Below are positions 28,890 to 37,007 of a stretch of 40,771 nucleotides of DNA, piece by piece. Source of the DNA: a virus. The DNA lies in the IMG/VR virus record IMGVR_UViG_3300005842_000027, positions 1-40,771 of that record, one strand, 5' to 3'. The notes beneath the pieces were generated by a model. It was not told the DNA's origin and made no database searches. It saw nothing but the letters and a program-made list of their open reading frames with translations. The translations under genes and the position numbers were made by a program. Every line of letters begins with the position of its first letter. The first letter of the stretch is position 1.

Positions 28890-29334
28890 GTACTACTCGT
28901 TCTGGATAGAAATTCGGGCGTCGTGTGGGTCCATAGGCGGCGTCGCCTTTGCTGATCTTGCGCCCGATCAGGAATGCGATGGACTTCTGCTGAGTCTTGA
29001 TAGGGGCGTTGCTGCCTGCGACGACGAGACCTTTCGATCTAACGTAGGCCAGCATCGCGGGCGGTGGCGGGAACTTTCCGCTTGCGCGTCCGTGGTCTTT
29101 CCACTTACCGAGCTTGTCGGAAGAGTACACCCGGAGTTCAGTCTTGAGCCCCGTTCCGCGCACCTTGAACTTGTGCGAGTCGCGATACTTGCCTTTGTAG
29201 ACGGGCGACTTCTCTTTCAGCCAGGATACGAGCTTTTCACCGAGCGGCGCCCATCCGGTACGCAGGGCATCACCGATGGATTTTTCTATGACCGTGCCGC
29301 GCAGAGGGTCGTTTCGTCTGAAGGTAACGGGCAC
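28816..29334 (-). CDS. head-tail completion/neck protein (HK97 gp10-like)
   Basis: 172 residues. Features SIGDALRTGWAPLGEKLVSWLKEKSPVYKGKYRDSHKF and a C-terminal helix (NRSEISSQIKHLSAAIAAML) recall gp10-like tail-completion proteins. Basic throughout. Shares one base with the upstream gene. Function by resemblance and position. Confidence 0.6.
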   Translation of the reverse strand: MPVTFRRNDPLRGTVIEKSIGDALRTGWAPLGEKLVSWLKEKSPVYKGKYRDSHKFKVRGTGLKTELRVYSSDKLGKWKDHGRASGKFPPPPAMLAYVRSKGLVVAGSNAPIKTQQKSIAFLIGRKISKGDAAYGPTRRPNFYPERVVRENRSEISSQIKHLSAAIAAMLNR

Positions 29335-29681
29335 TATCGGTAGGATTCCCCAGTCGGCTTCAACCTAAAAACCCAGCGCAGCGGCGCGCCGAGTGGCCGC
29401 AGCTTATCGCTTCCCTTGATCGCATAGACTTTCTCATCGAACGCGACACCGTTCATCGCCTCCAGCAGCGCGGGCGTCGCGTCGGCCGACTCGCAGACAT
29501 CCAGCTTCACGCCTTCGCTGTCGGTTGAAATCAAAAAGCCCGCGCGTACTTTTCCTATGGTCGAATAGTCGAAGCCCTCGCCGGTCGCGTGAACGAGCAG
29601 TAAGAGCGGCCGGTCGAGTTTCTTCAGTCGGCGGGCGGCATTGAGCGCGGCTGCGGCTGCGTTGGTAAGTGCGTCAGACAT
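29334..29681 (-). CDS. neck-region hypothetical protein
   Basis: 115 residues from ATG 29681; the frame is open to 30041, but the earlier part is the shadow of another gene. N-terminal helix SDALTNAAAAALNAARRLKK, then strands (LLLLVHATGEGFDY; GFLISTDSEGVKLDVC). Size and place fit a head-closure or connector protein. Overlaps the preceding gene by 8 bases. Confidence 0.55.
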   Translation of the reverse strand: MSDALTNAAAAALNAARRLKKLDRPLLLLVHATGEGFDYSTIGKVRAGFLISTDSEGVKLDVCESADATPALLEAMNGVAFDEKVYAIKGSDKLRPLGAPLRWVFRLKPTGESYR

Positions 29682-30081
29682 TCGCGGGTGTTGCTCTGGC
29701 CTGCCTGCAGTCGCTACAGTCGCACGGAGGCTTGAAGTAGCCCATCCGTTTTGCGCGCACCACAAAGGCGTTACCGCGAAGCCCGGCCAGCCGAAACCGG
29801 TGCTCCTCGGGAAGACTGGCCCGCAGTCGCTCGATTTCCTCATTAGTGGGCCACGCCACCATTTCATCCACTGCGACGACCTTCCCCGCGTCCGCACTCT
29901 CGCGCCGCTTGAAGCGCACCTCAAGAAAGCGTTCGCCCTCGCGCGCGATTTCCATTTCGACTTTGCTCTTATCAACCCGCACGCTGATACCGTACGGTTC
30001 GGAAGTAGCGACCCCGCCGTCGTGGTCGCGAATTTCCTCAAGCGACCCTGCGTCTTCTTCCGGTTTTAGCTTTTGTGTCAT
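29674..30081 (-). CDS. neck-region hypothetical protein with CxC..C cluster
   Basis: 135 residues, charged, with C-terminal CDCSDCRQAR that can bind metal. Middle beta strands (SKVEMEIAREGERFLEVRF). No family recognised. Confidence 0.55.
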   Translation of the reverse strand: MTQKLKPEEDAGSLEEIRDHDGGVATSEPYGISVRVDKSKVEMEIAREGERFLEVRFKRRESADAGKVVAVDEMVAWPTNEEIERLRASLPEEHRFRLAGLRGNAFVVRAKRMGYFKPPCDCSDCRQARATPANV

Positions 30082-30093
30082 GCCGCCACTCTA

Positions 30094-30648
30094 CTACGAT
30101 CGCACCAGCGGAACCATGCCACCGCCGCCCACCAAATACGGTCGAATGAATCTCATGCAATGCTCCGGCAGTCGCCCAGCCCGGCGTGTCTTCGAAGGCG
30201 TCACATTCAAGTCGCCGACTCCCACCTGGTCGATTAGTTCCAACCCGGTATCCTGAAGTCGATTCTCATCAAGTAATACCAGAGCTAATTCACAGGTCGC
30301 GTTTTCAAGCCAGACCGGAATAGTCGCCGAGTTAAGCCACGCCGCGTCAAAAGTAAGCCCGCTCTCCCAGCCGGTGCCGCGTTCCCGGCCGCTGTCGTAA
30401 TCAGCATTCGCAACCCCGTAGCGCGGCCAGCTGAGTGACTGTGAGTTGATCTCTGTCGGCATCCCGACCCAGCGTTCTTGATTCAGGCGATTCGTGGCTG
30501 AGACGAGCGACTTGTCTTTGTCTTCGGCCGAAGCATTTGTCCACGCGTCGGAGTAGAGACGGCCGTCGAAGTAGAGCTGCGCCGTGTCGCGGTCGATGAA
30601 GCTGTTGGCCGAGGCGCTTCCGGCTTCTGCGTTGATGGTGAGTGACAT
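30094..30648 (-). CDS. DnaT-like / head-tail adaptor protein
   Basis: 184 residues. The pattern ASANSFIDRDTAQLYF, DAWTNASAEDKDKSLVSATN and SLSWPRYGV matches the phage protein family often labelled putative DnaT-like ssDNA-binding (PF20557), which sits between capsid and tail genes and likely is the head-tail adaptor. The C-terminus RFIRPYLVGGGG is also typical. It should attach the portal to downstream neck proteins. Confidence 0.7.
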   Translation of the reverse strand: MSLTINAEAGSASANSFIDRDTAQLYFDGRLYSDAWTNASAEDKDKSLVSATNRLNQERWVGMPTEINSQSLSWPRYGVANADYDSGRERGTGWESGLTFDAAWLNSATIPVWLENATCELALVLLDENRLQDTGLELIDQVGVGDLNVTPSKTRRAGRLPEHCMRFIRPYLVGGGGMVPLVRS

Positions 30649-30743
30649 TTGAAATTAGTGGGAAGGTTGCGAGCGCGTTGTAATCGCAGCTGACTTGAAA
30701 ACGGGCTCGCTGACACGCGCCCGCGACTGCCGGGGATTCTACA

Positions 30744-31016
30744 TCAAGTCATCGCGAGAGCGTTTTGAGTAGCGGACTGCGAGGCATTCGCAAGCGCCAC
30801 TCGGTAATTCACAATGACGGCCTTTGCGTCGCTTGTGATTGCATTCTTGATCGCCGGATTAACCTTCGTCGGGTCTACGGTGACACCATCCGCCTGATAG
30901 ATAGGAAGCCCTCGGGCAATCGCGTAGTCGAGCAGCGCGGCATCCCGCAAAGTATCCGCCGCGCCCTGAGTGCCAGCGGTGAAAGTGAAAGAGACTGAGA
31001 CTGTGGAAGTAGCCAT
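30744..31016 (-). CDS. small virion-region protein
   Basis: 90 residues from ATG 31016, chosen because AGGGAGA precedes it; an open extension to 31121 lies in the fibre gene. Beta start (STVSVSFTFTAGTQGAADTL) then helical. No family. Lies between the collagen-like fibre and the adaptor gene. Confidence 0.6.
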   Translation of the reverse strand: MATSTVSVSFTFTAGTQGAADTLRDAALLDYAIARGLPIYQADGVTVDPTKVNPAIKNAITSDAKAVIVNYRVALANASQSATQNALAMT

Positions 31017-31032
31017 CCCGATTCTCCCTGTA

Positions 31033-33039
31033 TCAAGTGAACGTAGCCGCGCCGACCACTTCGCCGACCCATTGAGTAGCTGAAATCGCGGTGATGACGA
31101 GCTTCGAGCCAACCGCATCAAGCGTGACGTTGCCCGCCGCCGCCGTGACCGAAGTGCCGACTCGGATAGTCGTGGACGCGCCTGCTGTGATCGTCACAAC
31201 CTGATTTGCGTCTCTGTAGAATTCGTATGTGAGGTTCTTCACCGCAGTTGGCAGCACGAAGTTGACCCCGCCCGCAGCGCCCGTGTTGGTGAAGAGCGTG
31301 GACTTGTCGGCGGTGAGTACTGTGTAGTTCGAAGTCTTCGCGGTGACGACACGGCCAGCGAGCAGGGAGCCGAGAGTGCCAGCGGTGCCGGTAGTGGCTT
31401 CGATGACCCCAGCGGCGTTCCGAGAGAATGCCGTGTCGATTGCCGCAACGCCGGTGCCGCTGCCCCATCCGTAAGAATGCGTACTCGGTAATGCAACAAA
31501 CGTCGCGTTAAACCCAAAGGTGCTTACTCCATTATTTGTGGCGATTATTCTCTGATTAGATTCACCTGAGAATCCAATCCTCGTGCTTGCTAGTTCAAAT
31601 AACAACGAGGGGCTTGCCACGCTCCCGGTTGGCAGAACTAATGCACCCGTGCCCTTCGGCGTAATAGCGATGTGGATATTCGTCGCACTCCCCGCTGCCT
31701 GATGCGTTATCACCCCCGCCGTCTGTACCACGCTTTCATACTGCGTGGTGTTGCCGACGAACGAAGACGTAAACGGCAACGTCGCCGAGCCGAGATTGAT
31801 TGTCCCTGCCGCCACTGGGAGTAGAGAGGTGTTGATCGCGACTCCCGAAAGATTGTCTAGCGCTACTGTCGCGCCTGCCGCTGCCGGAGTCGCAAACTCA
31901 AGCGCGGTCGCTCCCGCATTCACCCTCACAACCTGAAGGGCGCTGCCGAGCGCTGAAAGGCCGGTACCGCCGTTTGCGATGGGCAGGATGCCTGACACAT
32001 CGGCGGTGAGTGAGATGGCGGTTGCCGCGTTGCGAGGAGTGAAGCCGAGCGCCGTTGTCACATCCCCGCTCGTGAGCACCACTGCCCCGGAGCGCGTGTT
32101 GAAAGTGTTGACGGTAGTGGCAGCCGCGTCTTTCGGAGTGAAGCCGAGCGCGGTTGTAACGTCACCGGAAGTCAGCGTCACAGTGCCGCTTCTCGTGTTG
32201 AAAGTGTTGACTGTCGCTGCGGACGCGTCACGCTTGAGCCCGAGCGCCGTGTTGAGATCCGTCTGAGTCGAGAGAGTCCCGGTGATGCCGCCCCAGACGC
32301 TGGGCCCTGCTGGTCCGGTCGGTCCCGTGGCACCGGTTGTTCCCTGAATGCCTTGAATGCCCTGTGAGCCTGTGGTTCCGGTGATTCCCTGAATTCCTTG
32401 GATACCGGGTTCGCCCTGCGGACCGGGCGTGAGTTCGATTCCGTCAATCTGATCCTGAATCGAGCTTGTTGCGTCCAGAAACGCGAGAGTCTCGGCTGAG
32501 ACTCCGGAGACCGACACAAAGCCTGTGATGGGATCTGACACCAGCACGAGGCCCGGTGTGAGACCCGTCGCGCCGCCGGGTATGGTGATTTGCGCGATGC
32601 CGCCGACTTCAACAACCGTGACTCCGGACCCCACGAAGTTCAGCGTGGAAATCAGATCAGCCAGCGCGACACCTTCATCCTTGATGGTCACGCCTTCGAT
32701 GGCCGGTTGGACCGACGCTGTGACCAGGTCCTCTAAGTTCGCGGTTGCGCTGTCGGGTACCTGAAGATCCGGATTCGCTCTGAAGTCGATCGAGCCCGCC
32801 GTCGCTTCAGCGAAAAGACGAATGGTTGAAAGCCGCGGCGCAAGAATCGTGATGTTCTTACCGGTAATCGGGTCCGGCTCGGTCGTCAGGAACTTGATGG
32901 CGACATCGCGCACAACCTGCCCGCTCTTGCGCGTGCGCTGCAGCGTGATGGCGATCCCGGCAGGCGCAAGTTGCCCTGCCCCGTCGTATAGAACGCCGGT
33001 GATAGTGCAGACCGGAAGTGTGAGGTCAGGAGTCGGCAT
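31033..33039 (-). CDS. tail fibre-like protein with collagen-like and 33-residue repeats
   Basis: 668 residues. An N-terminal beta domain (about 1-120), then a Gly-x-y collagen-like stretch (about 203-247: GPQGEPGIQGIQGITG...), two copies of a 33-residue unit (NTFNTRSG, LTSGDVTTALGFTP; nucleotide period 99 bp near 32036 and 32135), ANGGTGLSALG, and a long beta C-terminus. These are standard fibre elements. It lies between coat and neck genes, an unusual place for a host-recognition fibre, so a head or neck appendage (whisker/head fibre) is a good alternative. Confidence 0.78.
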   Translation of the reverse strand: MPTPDLTLPVCTITGVLYDGAGQLAPAGIAITLQRTRKSGQVVRDVAIKFLTTEPDPITGKNITILAPRLSTIRLFAEATAGSIDFRANPDLQVPDSATANLEDLVTASVQPAIEGVTIKDEGVALADLISTLNFVGSGVTVVEVGGIAQITIPGGATGLTPGLVLVSDPITGFVSVSGVSAETLAFLDATSSIQDQIDGIELTPGPQGEPGIQGIQGITGTTGSQGIQGIQGTTGATGPTGPAGPSVWGGITGTLSTQTDLNTALGLKRDASAATVNTFNTRSGTVTLTSGDVTTALGFTPKDAAATTVNTFNTRSGAVVLTSGDVTTALGFTPRNAATAISLTADVSGILPIANGGTGLSALGSALQVVRVNAGATALEFATPAAAGATVALDNLSGVAINTSLLPVAAGTINLGSATLPFTSSFVGNTTQYESVVQTAGVITHQAAGSATNIHIAITPKGTGALVLPTGSVASPSLLFELASTRIGFSGESNQRIIATNNGVSTFGFNATFVALPSTHSYGWGSGTGVAAIDTAFSRNAAGVIEATTGTAGTLGSLLAGRVVTAKTSNYTVLTADKSTLFTNTGAAGGVNFVLPTAVKNLTYEFYRDANQVVTITAGASTTIRVGTSVTAAAGNVTLDAVGSKLVITAISATQWVGEVVGAATFT

Positions 33040-33041
33040 TC

Positions 33042-33368
33042 TTAATTCTTCTTCGCCTTATCTGCGATACTCTTCGCTCGCTCCAACTCTTCTTTGAGCG
33101 CCGCATCCTCAGCCGAGGCCTTCGCGATCTGCGCTTCAAACTCCAGCCGCTTCGCCGTGACGATGTTGTAAGCCTCGGCGAACTGCGCGGGTCCGAACAT
33201 CGTTATGTCGGCCGTGACCGGCAGACGTTGAATGATGTTGCCCTGGGCATCAAGCACGCCGAAGGTGGTCTGCAGTTGAGTGAGGATGTGAACTATGCGC
33301 GGCCGCTCCTGGGATTTCGCGAGTTCCTGGCCGACGGCGGTTCCGGTGATGGATCCTGCTCTGCTCAT
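33042..33368 (-). CDS. small helical virion-region protein
   Basis: 108 residues, N-terminal strands (RIVHILTQLQTTFGVLDAQGN), then a long C-terminal coiled coil (AKRLEFEAQIAKASAEDAAL). Could be a co-assembly or chaperone partner of the fibre next door. ATG 33368 overlaps the end of the readthrough frame before it. Confidence 0.55.
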   Translation of the reverse strand: MSRAGSITGTAVGQELAKSQERPRIVHILTQLQTTFGVLDAQGNIIQRLPVTADITMFGPAQFAEAYNIVTAKRLEFEAQIAKASAEDAALKEELERAKSIADKAKKN

Positions 33369-33496
33369 GGTTCCCTCCGTTTGCGCGAGAACATCCGCGC
33401 CAGAGTTGAAAACAGGGTGGTGGGTTTCGGCTTGCCCGCGCGCATGCCGTTCAGCCGGGCGATCCGCCGAGCTGTCGTGTAGTTGACTACCCAGCC
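33365..33496 (-). CDS. in-frame extension after UAG, or 25-residue peptide
   Basis: After the stop of the 33497 gene the same frame stays open for 43 residues (GWVVNYTTARRIARLNGMR..., basic, ending KRREP) up to TGA 33367-33365, which overlaps the next ATG. Inside it an ATG gives a 25-residue basic peptide. Either occasional readthrough or a tiny gene. Confidence 0.35.
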   Translation of the reverse strand, partial: GWVVNYTTARRIARLNGMRAGKPKPTTLFSTLARMFSRKRREP

Positions 33497-33733
33497 CTAC
33501 TTCGCCTTTCCTTTCGGTTTGTGGCTGCCCGGTGTCTGCGCCTTGCGCGCGGGCTTTGCTTTCGGCGTCTGGTCACCCGGCCAGTCAGACGCGGGGTGGC
33601 TTGTCGGCATCACGGCCGCGCCGCCCTGGTCGTCGGGTGCGAGCGTCCATCCAGCCGCTTCGAACGCGTCCAGTTCGGCCGCGTCGATGTCCTGGTAACT
33701 GCCGTCGCGCGTGATTGTGATCTGCTTTGACAT
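33497..33733 (-). CDS. small protein downstream of the coat gene
   Basis: 78 residues: ITITRDGSYQDIDAAELDAFEAAGWTLAP, then a Pro/Lys-rich tail (KAKPARKAQTPGSHKPKGKAK). Small acidic-then-basic proteins directly after a coat gene are often head-decoration or accessory proteins, but no family fits. A strong hairpin separates it from the coat gene. Confidence 0.6.
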   Translation of the reverse strand: MSKQITITRDGSYQDIDAAELDAFEAAGWTLAPDDQGGAAVMPTSHPASDWPGDQTPKAKPARKAQTPGSHKPKGKAK

Positions 33734-33759
33734 GGTGAATCCCTCGAAGTGAGAAAGCC

Positions 33760-33797
33760 GGGCGAGGCCCCTGCGTAAATCAGGTGAGGCCCCGCCC
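33760..33797. terminator. hairpin between coat gene and downstream genes
   Basis: 33760-33769 (GGGCGAGGCC) pairs with 33788-33797 with one mismatch; inside it CCTG/CAGG (33770-33773, 33781-33784) adds a second stem. There is no T-run on the minus strand, so it is more likely an attenuator or an RNA-processing/stability element that sets coat mRNA apart from later genes. Confidence 0.5.
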
Positions 33798-33814
33798 TTG
33801 TCTGTGCGCGGTGG

Positions 33815-34969
33815 TTAGCCGAGCAGGGTTGCAACGAATTCGGGCTGGTTTACTTTCACGCCCCAGCTCAGACCGACCTCGTACCTTCGGCGACGATATT
33901 CCTCATACGTCGCGACCTGGAAAGAGATATTGCTGATGGGGTCGGTTAAGGTGATTACGTCAGTCGCCAGGTCGCCGCCGTCCGGCATTGCAGGCGCGCG
34001 GGTGACAAGCTGAACCGCCGAGCGATGGAAGGCCGCGTTAGCAGTGGAAGCCGCGCCGATGGTCATTGCAACCGCCGAGGCTGCGAGGGCTTTCTTGAGG
34101 CCCGGTCCCGCAAGTACGATCGTGCCCGGCGCTGTGACTCCGGTTGCGACGATGTAGATGTTGGTGTCGCCGGTGAAGGTGACGGTATCGCCCGCAAGCA
34201 CGGTGCCCGAGCCGGTGATGATCGGAATGGAGGTCGTGCCGATCGCGAAGCCGGTTGCCGCGCTGGTGTAGTTCGTGCCGGTGCCCGAGGCCGCCGACGC
34301 GATCGCGCCCGACTGGTGAATGTCGAAGCCTTCTACAGCGGCGACTATGCCGCGGCGAAGCAACTCATCCGTTCCGGCTTCGTTCGCCTTGAACAGATTC
34401 GACTGAATACCGCGAAGGTTCAAAACCGCCGAGCTTCCCAGCACCAGTTGCCGGTCGCTCATCGGCGCGCCGTTGTCGTCGAGGATCTTCAGCATGTTCG
34501 CGAAGTCCAGGAAGTTCGCGGCGGTTGCGAAAGGCGCGGTGCCTATCGTCCCGTAAGCGCGCGAAGCCCCTGCGCGCACCGCTACGGCAAGGTCAACCTC
34601 GACCAGGTTGACCAGCGCCCGCAGCGACTGCGCGAACTGGTCGCGGAGGATGGTGTTGTACTGGCCGGTATGTTTGACGCCGAGCTGTTCCTCACCAGAC
34701 CAGCGGATGGGTGAGTACTTCGACTTGCTGATCGTCATTGTCCCGGTGCCAACGGTTTGTGCCCCGTCGTCAACCGGGAACTGCCCGGCTACGATATCGC
34801 CGGTTGTCGCGGGTGGCGCGATCGGATAGGTGATCACCTCGCCGACTGCCGCGCCTTCGGCTTCTGAATTCTTCGTGACCGCGGGAATGAATCCCACGAG
34901 TTCGCGGGCCACTATCTGCAGCCCCTCATAGAGAACCGGGATGAGCCCGGTCAAAGTGTTATTAGCCAT
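33815..34969 (-). CDS. major capsid (coat) protein, P22-like fold
   Basis: 384 residues. NTLTGLIPVLYEGLQIVAREL and the insertion-type beta domain (SIPIITGSGTVLAGDTVTFTG, about 255-275) plus a late ATYEEYRRRRYEVGLSWGVKVNQPEF resemble P22 gp5-type coats (HK97 fold with an added I-domain). AAAGGAACGC precedes ATG 34969. Follows the scaffold gene by 13 bases in transcription order, as usual. Confidence 0.82.
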   Translation of the reverse strand: MANNTLTGLIPVLYEGLQIVARELVGFIPAVTKNSEAEGAAVGEVITYPIAPPATTGDIVAGQFPVDDGAQTVGTGTMTISKSKYSPIRWSGEEQLGVKHTGQYNTILRDQFAQSLRALVNLVEVDLAVAVRAGASRAYGTIGTAPFATAANFLDFANMLKILDDNGAPMSDRQLVLGSSAVLNLRGIQSNLFKANEAGTDELLRRGIVAAVEGFDIHQSGAIASAASGTGTNYTSAATGFAIGTTSIPIITGSGTVLAGDTVTFTGDTNIYIVATGVTAPGTIVLAGPGLKKALAASAVAMTIGAASTANAAFHRSAVQLVTRAPAMPDGGDLATDVITLTDPISNISFQVATYEEYRRRRYEVGLSWGVKVNQPEFVATLLG

Positions 34970-34982
34970 TGCGTTCCTTTAC

Positions 34983-35714
34983 TCAGTCCGCAACGGTTCC
35001 GCCTGCCTTGATGTGTGCTGATTTATCAGCCGGAGAAAGCTGGTCGAACGCGTCGCGCTTGATGACTTTGTTACCAGCGCCCGGCTTCCCGCCGCCCGCA
35101 GTTGGGGAACTTCCCGTTCCACCTGTACCCGAGGCTTGAAAGGCCCCGGCGAATTTCGTATCTGCTTTGTATTCGGCTGCAAGCTCGGTGACGCTCATCG
35201 GCTCACCGTCGGTGTTGTTGCGAACCTTTCCGGCTGCATCAACCACGCGGGTCTGCCCTTCGACCATCTTTACCGAACGCTCCAGCCGCTCAGTCAGCAG
35301 CTCAAGCCCCATCTCGGTGGCTCCCGCTGCTACAAGCGCCGCCTGTACATCCCGTACGGCAACGGCTGAGTGAATTTGCTGGTCCTTGATTCTCAACTGC
35401 TCGGCGTGCTGATCCTTGAGACGCTTTTCGTTTGCTTCCCAGTCACCCTTCGCCTTCGCAGTATCGCTTGCGAGTTTGTCTTTGTTGGCCTGGTATTCGG
35501 TCCACTCCGCGATATCCACGCCCTTGTACTTTTCTTTGAGAGCATCCCGCTCTCTCTCTCTGGCCGTGGCTGCGTTCTTGAGACCGGTTACGTCTTCAAT
35601 CTCAATTTCCTTGAGTCGAAATTTACCCTCACCGGCCGCTTCGTAGTTGCCTCGATAGGCTTCCGGTACTGCGTCGAGTGACGCGACTTCGCCTGCTAGT
35701 TTTACTCCTGGCAT
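34983..35714 (-). CDS. scaffolding protein
   Basis: 243 residues from ATG 35714 (GAAGGAGC upstream; a further in-frame ATG at 35732 is less likely). Highly charged helix (KDKLASDTAKAKGDWEANEK...), with a Gly/Pro/Ser-rich linker and a C-terminal VIKRDAFDQLSPADKSAHIKAGG that is the usual coat-binding end. Acts as internal core in prohead assembly. Confidence 0.78.
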   Translation of the reverse strand: MPGVKLAGEVASLDAVPEAYRGNYEAAGEGKFRLKEIEIEDVTGLKNAATARERERDALKEKYKGVDIAEWTEYQANKDKLASDTAKAKGDWEANEKRLKDQHAEQLRIKDQQIHSAVAVRDVQAALVAAGATEMGLELLTERLERSVKMVEGQTRVVDAAGKVRNNTDGEPMSVTELAAEYKADTKFAGAFQASGTGGTGSSPTAGGGKPGAGNKVIKRDAFDQLSPADKSAHIKAGGTVAD

Positions 35715-35763
35715 GTTGCTCCTTCGCGGCATCCCGCCGCTGCGCGTCCCGCGCGTAAAGGTG

Positions 35764-36795
35764 TTATCGGATTCCGGAACTGGAAGAGACCCCGCGAAGC
35801 TCGGCTAAATCGAGCACGCGGTTGTCTGAATTTATGAGGCCCGCAAGCGAGATCTCGCCCGCGCGGTACATCTCGGCGCGCTCCGGCCCCAGTAGCTCAT
35901 CCTGTTGGGCGGCCGACTTCGCGGCCAGCCACTTTTCGGCCTCCCTGGGCTTCTCTTTCTCTCGGCCGACGAGCACGGGATAGATCACCGTCCGGCAGTT
36001 GTAATGAAACGGCGGCCGGGGATTGCCTGGCGTGAATAGATAGAACTTGTGTTCGGCCGAGTACGCGATGCAGATCAGGGAAGTTCGTCCATCTAAAACG
36101 ACCAACAGCCGGTAACCTTTGACGCGCGGATCCGCTTCCGCCTCTTCCCACTGCAGGGCGTTCGAGACATTCAGAGTGAAGGTCCGCGTCAGCGCCCGCG
36201 CGCGTTGCTGTGCGGGCTGCACAACAAATTTCTGCAGCCGGGCCCGCAGCTCGGCCGGGCTTTCATTCGCGTTGCGTGACAGCGCCGTGTGGATCTGCAC
36301 ATCGCGCGCGGTTTTTTCTTTCAGGATCTCGTTCCAGCGCTTCCAGGTCGCGCCGTCGAAGCTGTCCTGGGCCAGGATCTCTTCGGCGCGGGTAGACGAC
36401 CGGCCAGTCAGGTCGATGGCTGGTTGTCGCCCCGGTAAAGTGGACCGTACTTGTCCACCTTCTGCGGGCGCTCTGTGCTCAATCGCGGCCTCTACCTTCG
36501 CCGCATGGTTCTCAGCCACTAGGACCAGGTCAGCGCCCGCGCGTTCCTCGAGCCTCTGATACACAAGCTCGAGCACTTTCTGAATCCTCACCTGGTCGAC
36601 GCCTGAAAGCTGGGCCGCCGTCGTGCGCTTGCTGCCCGTCGCATAGTAGCCGGTCAGGTCTGGACGGCCCTTCGTGGCGATCGCGATCTCACGCGTCAGG
36701 GCTTCGAAGAGCGGGTCGACGGATTCGCGAATGATCGCGTTCTCGTAGCGGCGCAGCAGCAGGGCGGCGTGAATGAGTAGGCCGAGGTAGTCCAA
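35764..36795 (-). CDS. minor head protein, Mu F/SPP1 gp7 family
   Basis: 343 residues. An N-terminal helical part (IHAALLLRRYENAIIRESV), a middle with AEEILAQDSFDGATWKRWNE, and the diagnostic C-terminal region with NALQWEEAEADPRVKGYRLLVVLDGRTSLICIAY ... RPPFHYNCRTVIYPVLV, where HxNCR is the family's metal-like cluster. It attaches to the portal and is needed for head morphogenesis. Lies between portal and scaffold as expected. Confidence 0.85.
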   Translation of the reverse strand: MDYLGLLIHAALLLRRYENAIIRESVDPLFEALTREIAIATKGRPDLTGYYATGSKRTTAAQLSGVDQVRIQKVLELVYQRLEERAGADLVLVAENHAAKVEAAIEHRAPAEGGQVRSTLPGRQPAIDLTGRSSTRAEEILAQDSFDGATWKRWNEILKEKTARDVQIHTALSRNANESPAELRARLQKFVVQPAQQRARALTRTFTLNVSNALQWEEAEADPRVKGYRLLVVLDGRTSLICIAYSAEHKFYLFTPGNPRPPFHYNCRTVIYPVLVGREKEKPREAEKWLAAKSAAQQDELLGPERAEMYRAGEISLAGLINSDNRVLDLAELRGVSSSSGIR

Positions 36796-36802
36796 TTTGT
36801 GT

Positions 36803-36808
36803 TAGCAT
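36803..36808 (+). promoter_or_regulatory. -10 box of the plus-strand small gene
   Basis: TAGCAT followed by CGGCG, the same eleven bases as at 1120-1130. It leaves about 4 bases of leader before ATG 36819. No good -35 box found. Confidence 0.4.
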
Positions 36809-36818
36809 CGGCGGCGTT

Positions 36819-37007
36819 ATGGCCTGTCAAGATTGCGACGACGCACAGGAAGCCGGCACGGGGGCCTATTACTTCCGATGGAAGAACGCGAACGTTGCTT
36901 TCATCGGATGCCGCCAACACGTGCAGGAGATCTTCGTGGTGTTAAGGGAGCATGTCTCTAAGCCGCAAGAGCCGGATCCTTCACCGCCGGCTGCGGGGCA
37001 AGGTTGA
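36819..37007 (+). CDS. small Cys-rich protein, plus-strand moron
   Basis: 62 residues. CQDC near the start, GCRQH later and the surrounding strands (GAYYFRWKNANVAFIGC) suggest a zinc-binding domain; Pro-rich tail. Encoded against portal and head genes, overlapping the portal's last 50 bases. No Shine-Dalgarno. Function unknown. Confidence 0.65.
   Translation: MACQDCDDAQEAGTGAYYFRWKNANVAFIGCRQHVQEIFVVLREHVSKPQEPDPSPPAAGQG

Noticed and set aside
29682-30041. N-terminal extension of the 29334 gene
   Set aside because: The extra 120 residues are Arg/Ser/Trp-rich and lie across another gene; ATG 29681 fits the operon spacing better.
34025-34714. 229-codon plus-strand frame antisense to the coat gene
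   Set aside because: Arg/Gly-rich mirror frame of the coat protein; no promoter or ribosome site.
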